DNA from: Alistipes sp.
GTDB taxonomy: Bacteria; Bacteroidota; Bacteroidia; Bacteroidales; Rikenellaceae
NCBI GenBank assembly: GCA_017555105.1
Contig: JAFZHB010000019.1
Location: 22,561 to 86,560 of the forward strand
Reading direction: 5' to 3'
Length of the DNA: 64,000 bases
Shown here: positions 57,814 through 64,000 of the stretch, piece by piece
Layout: each line of letters starts with the position of its first letter
Numbering within the stretch: position 1 is the stretch's first letter
The notes under the pieces: model-generated
What the model was told of the DNA's origin: nothing
Database searches by the model: none
Seen by the model: the letters and a program-made list of their open reading frames with translations, nothing else
Position numbers and translations under genes: made by a program

Positions 57814-59478
57814 ATGATTCGCCTGCTCCATAGTCGCCTGGCTCGGTTGGTTGTGATCTCGCTGCTGCTGCTCGGATCCTCCACCGCGTGCTCGCGCTTG
57901 CGGCAGGTGGATGCTGTACAGCTGACTACGGTCGGCAACCCCTTCCTTCCGCTCTGGGAGCATATCCCCGATGGCGAACCCTATCTCTTCGAAGATCCCG
58001 ATAACCCCGGGCACTACCGTGTTTACCTCTATGGCTCGCACGATAGCCGTAGGGATGACTACTGCGGCCGTGAGTTGGTGCTCTGGTCGGCCTCGGTAGC
58101 GGATCCGACCCATTGGCGCTACGAGGGGGAGATCCTGCGCGTGGATCGCAATCGCCAAGGCGAGCTGCTCCACCCCGAGGGGCTGGCCGATATTCTCTTT
58201 GCGCCCGATGTGGCGCTGGTAACCGCCTCTGACGGCACGAAAACCTACTACCTCTACCCCAACGATCAAGCCTCGGGACGAAACTCACTCGTGGCTAAGT
58301 CCTCGCGTCCGGATGGTCCTTTCGAGGTCTGCAACTGGAGTGAGCAGCGCGAAAACCGCACCGAGGGGGTGCTGGGATTTGATCCTGCGGTCTTTGTCGA
58401 TGACGACGGGCGAGCCTATGGCTATTGGGGCTTCAAACGCTCCTATGCCGCCGAGCTCGATCCTGCCACGATGACCACGCTGAAACCGCATACGCAGATC
58501 GTGGAGGATATGGTGCCGAACATCGACGGGGAGGGCGACTTCCGCTTCTACGAGGCCTCTTCGATGCGCAAGGTGAAGGATAAGTATATCTTCATCTACA
58601 GCCGCTGGACGCGCGAGGGGGAGTTTGGCCTACCGCTCTCGAACTACACGCTGGCCTACGCTTATGGCGACCATCCGCTTGGTCCCTTCACCTATGGCGG
58701 TACAATCATCGATGCCCGTGCACGCGAAACGGATGCCGCAGGGCGCGTGATTGCCTCGGCAACCATTACGGGCAACACGCACGGCAGCATCTGCCAAATC
58801 AACGGACAATGGTATCTGTTCTACCACCGCCAGACGGGCTCGAATGAGTTTGCACGCCAGGCGATGGTTTCACCGATCACACTGACCGTAGAGGAGGGAG
58901 CAGGTGGCAGGGTCTCGATCTCGGAGGCAGAGTACACCTCCGAAGGTTTTGCCCTGGAGGGACTCGATCCCACGGAGCGCCACTCGGCAGGCATCGCCTG
59001 CTGGCACACGGGCCCCAAGCCCGCCATCCATAGCTGGCCCAACAAACACCATTTCGGCTCCTACATCGAGCCTGCGTATGGCACGGAGGATCGCTTCGAT
59101 GCCCCCTATGCGCTGCACAACAACACGAATGCAGTCGTCAATAATACGGATGGCTCGATCGTGGGATACAAGTATTTCAACTTTACCAAGACCCACCAAC
59201 AACACGATCTCAAGCTTCACCTGCGCCTGATTCCTGCGGGTGTGGAGGGTGAGATCGTGGTGATGCTCGATCGCCCGTGGTCGTCGCAAGGGGGTATCGA
59301 ATTGGGTCGAATCACGCTGCAAGCCGATATGGCACAGAGCCCTACGGAGTTCAAGGTGGCACTACCCCACCTCTCGGAGGTTCGTGGCAAACACGCGCTC
59401 TATTTCCTCTTTACCTCCCCTGTCCGGGAGCAGTCGATCTGCACGCTGCTCGATTTCGTAATTCGAGGGGAGGCGTAA
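57814..59478 (+). CDS. GH43-type glycosidase lipoprotein
   Basis: The 554-residue lipoprotein has a lipobox at SSTAC (Cys26). A five-bladed propeller of the GH43 type covers about residues 35-370: GEPYLFEDPDNPGHYRVYLY, LFAPDVAL, FDPAVFVDDDGRAYGYWG (Asp region), YEASSMRKV (acid Glu region) and NTHGSICQINGQWYLFYHRQ. A C-terminal beta-sandwich (about 400-554, FNFTKTHQQHDLKLHLRLIP) resembles a carbohydrate-binding module. It probably removes arabinose or xylose units from plant glycans. No SusC/SusD pair is adjacent. It follows the transporter gene by 12 nt. Confidence 0.8.
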   Translation: MIRLLHSRLARLVVISLLLLGSSTACSRLRQVDAVQLTTVGNPFLPLWEHIPDGEPYLFEDPDNPGHYRVYLYGSHDSRRDDYCGRELVLWSASVADPTHWRYEGEILRVDRNRQGELLHPEGLADILFAPDVALVTASDGTKTYYLYPNDQASGRNSLVAKSSRPDGPFEVCNWSEQRENRTEGVLGFDPAVFVDDDGRAYGYWGFKRSYAAELDPATMTTLKPHTQIVEDMVPNIDGEGDFRFYEASSMRKVKDKYIFIYSRWTREGEFGLPLSNYTLAYAYGDHPLGPFTYGGTIIDARARETDAAGRVIASATITGNTHGSICQINGQWYLFYHRQTGSNEFARQAMVSPITLTVEEGAGGRVSISEAEYTSEGFALEGLDPTERHSAGIACWHTGPKPAIHSWPNKHHFGSYIEPAYGTEDRFDAPYALHNNTNAVVNNTDGSIVGYKYFNFTKTHQQHDLKLHLRLIPAGVEGEIVVMLDRPWSSQGGIELGRITLQADMAQSPTEFKVALPHLSEVRGKHALYFLFTSPVREQSICTLLDFVIRGEA

Positions 59479-59497
59479 ATAATTTTATCGAAAATCG

Positions 59498-59528
59498 TTT
59501 GCAGGAGTCGCTGTTTTTGCTAATTTTG
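59498..59528 (+). promoter_or_regulatory. Consensus promoter of the aminotransferase gene
   Basis: TTTG (59498-59501), a 19-bp spacer and TAATTTTG (59521-59528). ATG 59568 lies about 34 nt beyond the predicted start. Confidence 0.8.
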
Positions 59529-59567
59529 TAATAATAAATAGAGAACAAACTAAAACAAACTACAGAT

Positions 59568-60749
59568 ATGGGTGTAAAAATCGACCGTTCGCATCGTCTG
59601 GACGGTATTGGTGAGTACTATTTCTCGCGCCGCTTGCGTGAGATCGCAGAGATTGAGGCCTCGACGGGTCGTCAGATTATCAAGCTGGCTATGGGTAGCC
59701 CCGACCTGCCGCCCCACCAGTCGGTGATCGATCGTCTGTCGGCAGAGGCACAGCGTCCCGATGTACATAAGTATATGTCCTACAAGGGCGAGCCGATCCT
59801 GCGCAAGGCCTTTGCCGATTGGTATAAGAAATGGTATCGCACGGAGCTCGATTACAACGCTGAGGTGCTGCCGCTCATCGGCTCGAAAGAGGGTATCATG
59901 CATATCTGTATGACCTTCCTCAACGAGGGTGACAAGGTGCTGGTTCCCAACCCGGGCTACCCCACCTACTCGGCTGCTGTGCGCTTGGCCGGTGGTGAGA
60001 TGGTGACCTATGCGCTGAACAAGCAGACGAACTTCTACCCCGACTTCGAGGCGATCGAGGCTGCCGGCTTGGAGGGCGTGAAGATGATGCTTATCAACTA
60101 CCCGAACATGCCGACGGGTCAGACCCCCTCGATGGAACTCTTCGAAAAGATCATCGCCTTTGGTCGCAAGCACAACATCCTGATCGTACACGACAACCCG
60201 TATAGCTTTATCCGCAACGCCGAGAAGCCGATCTCGATCATGGAGGTCGAGGGCGCACGCGAGGTGGCACTCGAGATGAACTCGCTCTCGAAGGCTCACT
60301 CGATGGCCGGCTGGCGCGTGGGTGTCGTAGTGGGCAAGAAGGAGTGGATCGACTCGATCCTGACCTTCAAGTCGAACATGGACTCGGGTATGTTCTACCC
60401 CATCCAGGCGGCTGCAGATACGGCTCTGGCACTCGGTGAGGAGTGGTTCGAGGAGCTCAATGCGATCTACTACGGCCGTGAGCGTCAGGCCTATGCCCTG
60501 CTCGATGCGCTGGGCTGCCGCTACCGCGAGCATCAGGCTGGTCTGTTTGTCTGGGCCGAGCTCCCCGAGGGCTACGAGGGCGACAGCTTCTCGTTCTCGG
60601 ACGAGGTGATGGAGCAGTGCGATGTCTTCCTCACGCCGGGCGGTATCTTCGGCTCGGAGGGTAACGGCTATATCCGCATCACGCTCTGCTGCCCCGAAGC
60701 GCTGCTGAAGAAGGCTACGGATAATGTGGTAGCCAAGTTCAAGAAGTAG
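59568..60749 (+). CDS. PLP-dependent class I/II aminotransferase
   Basis: The 393-residue fold-type I aminotransferase has AMGSPDLPPHQSVIDRL, YPTYSAAVRLAGGEM, NYPNMPTGQTPS (substrate/PLP Asn-Pro region), VHDNPYSF (Asp-Tyr) and NSLSKAHSMAGWRVG, with Lys242 binding PLP. By eye it is close to LL-diaminopimelate and alanine/aspartate aminotransferases of Bacteroidetes. The exact amino-acid substrate cannot be fixed. It is monocistronic, with its own promoter and terminator. Confidence 0.88.
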   Translation: MGVKIDRSHRLDGIGEYYFSRRLREIAEIEASTGRQIIKLAMGSPDLPPHQSVIDRLSAEAQRPDVHKYMSYKGEPILRKAFADWYKKWYRTELDYNAEVLPLIGSKEGIMHICMTFLNEGDKVLVPNPGYPTYSAAVRLAGGEMVTYALNKQTNFYPDFEAIEAAGLEGVKMMLINYPNMPTGQTPSMELFEKIIAFGRKHNILIVHDNPYSFIRNAEKPISIMEVEGAREVALEMNSLSKAHSMAGWRVGVVVGKKEWIDSILTFKSNMDSGMFYPIQAAADTALALGEEWFEELNAIYYGRERQAYALLDALGCRYREHQAGLFVWAELPEGYEGDSFSFSDEVMEQCDVFLTPGGIFGSEGNGYIRITLCCPEALLKKATDNVVAKFKK

Positions 60750-60771
60750 ACGAAGATTACCTTTAAATAGA

Positions 60772-60806
60772 AAGAAACCTGCCTTTTGGGGCAGGTTTCT
60801 TGGTTT
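60772..60806. terminator. Terminator between the aminotransferase gene and purT
   Basis: AAGAAACCTGCC (60772-60783) pairs perfectly with GGCAGGTTTCTT (60790-60801), followed by GGTTTATT. The convergent purT stops just beyond it. Confidence 0.82.
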
Positions 60807-60820
60807 ATTGCGGGGAGTGA

Positions 60821-62002
60821 TTAGTTCTTGCTGATCACACGCACCTTGGCGGCTGCAGCCTTCACGCGGTCACGCAGCTCGTCGAGGCTCGATCCGTGCG
60901 GTGCATAGCCCACCACGACGCCCATACGGCGGTTCTTGCGGGCGGTCGGCTTGCCAAAGAGGCGGATGTCGGTGCAGGGATGGTCGGCCAGCGCAGCCTC
61001 CACACCCTCGTAGTCGGGCTCGAGTGCCGAAGCCTCCTCGGCCAGGATCACGGCCGACGCACCGATGCGCTCGAAGGTGATCTCGGGGATCGGAAGACCC
61101 AACACAGCGCGGGCATGCAGCTCAAACTCGCTGAGGTTCTGCGTGCCGGCCAGTGTTACCATACCCGTATCGTGCGGACGGGGCGACAGCTCCGAGAAGT
61201 AGACACCGTTCTCGTGGCTGAGGAAGAACTCCACGCCCCAGATACCGGCACCGGTCAGCGCCTTCGTCACGGCAGCAGCCATACGCTGTGCCTCCTGGAG
61301 GTGCTCCTCCGAGATCTCGGGCATCTGGAAGCTCTCGCGGTAGTCGCCACCCTTCTGTACATGGCCGATCGGCGGGCAGAAGAGCGTCTCGCCGTTGTGC
61401 TGCGTCACGGTCAGCAGCGTGATCTCGCTGTCGAAGGCGATGAACTCCTCGACGATGAGCTCCATGATGTCGCCACGCGAACCCTCGCAACCATACTGCC
61501 ACGAATGCTCCAGGTCGGCAGCCGAGTGAGCTACCGACTGACCCTTGCCCGATGAGGACATGAGCGGCTTGATGACGCACGGATAGCCGATCTTCTCGGC
61601 GGCCTCCTTCAACTCTTCGAACGACTTGGCGTAGAAGTATTTAGCGGTCTTGAGCCCCAGCTCCTTGGCGGCCAGGTCGCGGATTGCCTTGCGGTTCATC
61701 GTGAAGTTCACGGCACGCGCACTCGGCACTACCGTGATGCCCTGCTGCTCGAACTCGTAGAGACGCTCCGTGCGGATCGCCTCGATCTCGGGAACAATCA
61801 GGTCGGGGTTATGCTTCTTGACGGCGGCAGCCATCGCCTCGCCATCCAACATATCGAATACCTCATAATCGTCGGCAACCTGCATGGCCGGCGCACCGGC
61901 ATACTTGTCGCAGGCAATCACCGTCTGACCCAGACGCTGTGCGGCGATTACGAACTCTTTGCCCAGCTCACCCGAACCAAGCAGGAGGATTTTTTTTGCC
62001 AT
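60821..62002 (-). CDS. purT: Formate-dependent phosphoribosylglycinamide formyltransferase
   Basis: The 393-residue ATP-grasp enzyme uses formate and ATP to formylate GAR in purine synthesis. It shows [55 protein letters not shown] (ATP-grasp loop), [12 protein letters not shown] and [16 protein letters not shown]. The open frame extends 19 codons upstream to 62059, but [14 protein letters not shown] at 62002 is the family start, and a TATCTTTG promoter element lies between. With fhs at 34899 it indicates that formate is an important one-carbon donor. Confidence 0.95.
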   Translation of the reverse strand: MAKKILLLGSGELGKEFVIAAQRLGQTVIACDKYAGAPAMQVADDYEVFDMLDGEAMAAAVKKHNPDLIVPEIEAIRTERLYEFEQQGITVVPSARAVNFTMNRKAIRDLAAKELGLKTAKYFYAKSFEELKEAAEKIGYPCVIKPLMSSSGKGQSVAHSAADLEHSWQYGCEGSRGDIMELIVEEFIAFDSEITLLTVTQHNGETLFCPPIGHVQKGGDYRESFQMPEISEEHLQEAQRMAAAVTKALTGAGIWGVEFFLSHENGVYFSELSPRPHDTGMVTLAGTQNLSEFELHARAVLGLPIPEITFERIGASAVILAEEASALEPDYEGVEAALADHPCTDIRLFGKPTARKNRRMGVVVGYAPHGSSLDELRDRVKAAAAKVRVISKN

Positions 62003-62031
62003 ACTCTTTTGTGTTTTGGATTCTTTGCCTA

Positions 62032-62039
62032 CAAAGATA
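62032..62039 (-). promoter_or_regulatory. -7 element of purT
   Basis: TATCTTTG on the minus strand lies 29 bp before ATG 62002. A TTTG occurs 22 bp upstream of it, slightly further than usual. Confidence 0.6.
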
Positions 62040-62101
62040 ATAATTTTTTGTGCATTCACCTCAAAAAAAACGACGATTCGCCCTACGAATGGAGGAAAAA
62101 T

Positions 62102-62132
62102 TTTGCCGATAGCGAAAAAATAGCTATATTTA
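62102..62132 (+). promoter_or_regulatory. Promoter of the pectate lyase gene
   Basis: TTTG (62102-62105), a 19-bp spacer and TATATTTA (62125-62132) match the consensus except for the final base. ATG 62167 follows at 34 bp. Confidence 0.7.
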
Positions 62133-62166
62133 CTACCATAAATTAAACCTTAAAGCGAATAACTGT

Positions 62167-63789
62167 ATGAAACTCCGTAAAACCGCCTGGTTGCTCGGCG
62201 GCTTGCTGTTGTCGATGACAGCGACGACGGCCAAACCCAAACCTACACTCAACGACGAGGTGCGCGCCAAGATGCGAGCCGCAACCGAATTTATGATGGA
62301 GAAGGTGAGCTACGATGGTGGCTTCGTGTGGACCTATCTGCCCGACTTCTCCCGCCAGTGGGGTGAGATGGAGGCCAAGCGTACGATGGTGTGGATTCAG
62401 CCCCCGGGAACGCCGTCGATGGGTCATCTGCTGCTCGACGCCTACCACGCCACGGGCGATGAGTACTACTACGAGCAGGCTGAGCGTGTGGCTGGTGCGC
62501 TGATCTGGGGTCAGCTCGAGTGCGGCGGTTGGAACTATGTCTTCGACTTTGCGGGTGAGAACTCGCTCAAGGATTGGTACAACACGGTCGGTAAATCGGG
62601 TTGGCGTCTGGAGGAGTTCCAGCACTACTACGGCAACGCTACCTTCGACGACGGCGGCACGATGGAGGCTGCGAAGTTCCTCCTGCGCATCTATGTCGAG
62701 AAGAATGATCCGAAGTATCGCCCCGCCCTGGATAAGGTGATCCGCTTCGTGTTGACGAGCCAATATCCGATCGGCGGCTGGCCGCAGCGCTACCCGTTGC
62801 GTTACGACCACCCCTTCCACGGAAAGGCCGACTACTCGTCGTTCCTGACGCTCAACGACGATGTGATCCCCGAGAATATCGAGTTTCTCACCTACTGCTA
62901 CCAAGCACTTGGTATGCAGGAGCTTAAAGAGCCGATCTATCGTGCGATGTACCTGATTATCTCCATGCAGCAAGGTGCTCCCTATGCCGGTTGGGCTGAC
63001 CAATATACGGTCGAGGATGTGCTGCCGGCACACGCCCGCTCCTACGAGCCGCGTGCGGTCAATACGGGCACGACGGTGCGTGCGGTGAACCTCTTGATGC
63101 AGTACTACCGCCTGACGGGCGATACACGCTTCCTGAACGGCATTCCGGCCGCCATCGACTTCTTGGAGAAGTGTGCCCTGCCGCAGGATATGGTGGAGCG
63201 CAGCGATCGCGGTGGTTATCGTATGCCGGGTGGCATCCTGGCTCCTCGCTTTATCGATCCCGATACGGGCAAGCCGCTCTTCGTGCACCGCTCTGGTACG
63301 AATGCCTACAACGGACGCTATTTTACGAATCAGGATCCTGCCAATACGATTGCTCACTACAGCTCATTTTATACGCTCTATCCGCAGATGTTGCGCGAGC
63401 GCTTCGAGGAGGTGAAGCAGCTGTCGCGCGAGGAGCTGGTGAAAGAGTCGCCCTTCCTCAATACGGAGCTGGTGGCACTGCCTAAGTACTTTATGGGTGT
63501 TGGTGGCCCGCGTGGTGAGCAACCTGTGACGGAGGAGTCGGTGCGCAAGGTGATGCAGGCGCAGGATGACCAGGGTCGTTGGCTCGTGCCGCTGGGCACC
63601 ACCTCGAACCCCTACAAGCCCTGCCTCGATGATACGCCGAGCTATGAGACGAAGTACACCTCGACCTATGTGGGCGACGAGCACGACACCTCGCCCTTTA
63701 AGTGCGAGACGGGCGAGCTTTGCATCTCGGTGAAGGCTTACATCGCCAACATGGCACAGTTGATCCGCTTCCTGGATCCCGAGAAATAA
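62167..63789 (+). CDS. Pectate lyase, PL10-like
   Basis: The 540-residue protein has a signal peptide (MKLRKTAWLLGGLLLSMTAT). The (alpha/alpha) barrel is marked by VSYDGGFVWTYLPD, IWGQLECGGWNYVFD, RFVLTSQYPIGGWPQRYPLR and TLNDDVIPENIEFL. The GGWPQ segment and surrounding Arg/Asp residues are characteristic of pectic acid lyases of family PL10. It should cleave polygalacturonate by beta-elimination outside the cytoplasm. The last 130 residues look like an added domain. There is no SusC/SusD or other pectin gene nearby. Confidence 0.8.
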   Translation: MKLRKTAWLLGGLLLSMTATTAKPKPTLNDEVRAKMRAATEFMMEKVSYDGGFVWTYLPDFSRQWGEMEAKRTMVWIQPPGTPSMGHLLLDAYHATGDEYYYEQAERVAGALIWGQLECGGWNYVFDFAGENSLKDWYNTVGKSGWRLEEFQHYYGNATFDDGGTMEAAKFLLRIYVEKNDPKYRPALDKVIRFVLTSQYPIGGWPQRYPLRYDHPFHGKADYSSFLTLNDDVIPENIEFLTYCYQALGMQELKEPIYRAMYLIISMQQGAPYAGWADQYTVEDVLPAHARSYEPRAVNTGTTVRAVNLLMQYYRLTGDTRFLNGIPAAIDFLEKCALPQDMVERSDRGGYRMPGGILAPRFIDPDTGKPLFVHRSGTNAYNGRYFTNQDPANTIAHYSSFYTLYPQMLRERFEEVKQLSREELVKESPFLNTELVALPKYFMGVGGPRGEQPVTEESVRKVMQAQDDQGRWLVPLGTTSNPYKPCLDDTPSYETKYTSTYVGDEHDTSPFKCETGELCISVKAYIANMAQLIRFLDPEK

Positions 63790-63810
63790 CGCTTTTCGAA
63801 GAGATTAAGG

Positions 63811-63863
63811 AAATTAGGGAGTTTAAGGAGTTTAGCGACTCTTTAACTCCCTAAATTCTTTTT
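63811..63863 (+). terminator. Terminator after the pectate lyase gene
   Basis: AATTAGGGAGTTTAAGGAG (from 63812) pairs with CTCTTTAACTCCCTAAATT with two small mismatches, followed by CTTTTTAT. Confidence 0.78.
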
Positions 63864-63867
63864 ATAT

Positions 63868-63882
63868 GTGGCGTCCCGCCAC
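63868..63882. repeat. GTGGCG/CGCCAC hairpin
   Basis: GTGGCG-TCC-CGCCAC is a perfect hairpin. A longer relative, GTGGCGG-TTTTAT-CCGCCAC, lies at 63980-63999, so the pair brackets the terminator and the CTTATCAAAG repeat at the right edge. Confidence 0.6.
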
Positions 63883-63894
63883 CTCCACAAAAAA

Positions 63895-63924
63895 AGCGTC
63901 CCATAGGGAACGCTAATTTTTTTT
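63895..63924. terminator. Second, probably bidirectional, terminator
   Basis: AGCGTCCC pairs with GGGAACGCT with one bulged A around ATA. Seven A precede it and eight T follow it after AA, so it can act on both strands, possibly for a gene beyond the window. Confidence 0.7.
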
Positions 63925-63935
63925 GTAGCTTGTTA

Positions 63936-63974
63936 AGCCTCCCTTATCAAAGGGAGGTTTGGAGGGTTTGTCGA
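63936..63974 (+). repeat. CTTATCAAAG hairpin repeat, copy 2
   Basis: CCTCC-CTTATCAAAG-GGAGG is followed by TTTGGAGGGTTTGTC. Compared with 8220-8254 the core is the same while stem bases changed on both sides, so pairing is kept. Confidence 0.65.
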
Positions 63975-64000
63975 TATAAGTGGCGGTTTTATCCGCCACC

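Noticed and set aside
57814-63789. A polysaccharide utilisation locus around the GH43 and PL10 genes
   Set aside because: No SusC/SusD pair or regulator is present, and unrelated genes (the aminotransferase gene and purT) lie between the two enzyme genes.

Overview
The window looks like chromosome of a Bacteroidales bacterium, most likely an Alistipes-like member of the Rikenellaceae. The evidence is of four kinds. Many promoters have the Bacteroidetes form TTTG-N19/20-TAnnTTTG. Starts mostly lack a Shine-Dalgarno sequence. The gene families are typical of the phylum (FeoAB fusion with a Cys-rich FeoB companion, PorV/PorQ protein, Hc1 histone, LrgAB, GLUG and BspA-type surface lipoproteins, PL10 and GH43 enzymes). 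Coding DNA is GC-rich (my estimate by eye is high 50s percent) with intergenic DNA much richer in AT. No tRNA, rRNA, transposase, phage gene or CRISPR array was seen.

Layout, left to right. 1-4.8 kb: tail of an outer-membrane protein, a RibD-like enzyme with inverted domain order, a membrane metallophosphoesterase, a porin and rubrerythrin. 4.8-8.5 kb: an accessory cassette made of a promoter, a long rod-shaped RNA, a 43-residue peptide gene and a fimbrillin-like/BspA-LRR lipoprotein, lying between direct repeats and followed by a large nested palindrome. 8.5-14.6 kb: the run ettA-hisS-S41 protease-DedA-aroE. 14.6-20.2 kb: DUF2007, then dnaE-trxA-epimerase. 20.2-21.8 kb: three small secreted proteins, two of them tandem paralogues and the third with a DnaJ-like Cys motif. 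21.8-24.6 kb: nitroreductase and htpG. 24.6-30.6 kb, minus strand: nucleoside phosphorylase, dnaN, exonuclease, LysM protein, rex and a short FAD synthetase. 30.6-38.1 kb: glmM, M20 peptidase, glyA and fhs divergent, PorQ-like protein, tyrosine phosphatase. 38.2-42.4 kb: envelope run of YtfJ-like protein, BamA-like barrel, EptA-like transferase and hydrolase.

42.4-46.4 kb is the second accessory locus. About 1 kb of repeats contains two inverted copies of a 9-bp repeat array, and then comes a second peptide gene plus fimbrillin-like/GLUG lipoprotein. 46.4-52.3 kb: Hc1 histone and an RND efflux operon. 52.4-57.8 kb: feoAB, Cys-rich FeoB companion, lrgA, lrgB and an AspT-type transporter. 57.8-64 kb: GH43 enzyme, aminotransferase, purT and PL10 pectate lyase.

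Most of the window is housekeeping and envelope biology. The unusual material is concentrated at the two peptide-plus-lipoprotein loci (4.8-8.5 and 42.4-46.4 kb). Both share related A/T-rich repeats and inverted ACCTATT hairpins in their flanks, and both carry special upstream DNA: a rod-like RNA in one, inverted repeat arrays in the other. I regard these as the best candidates for an undescribed system.
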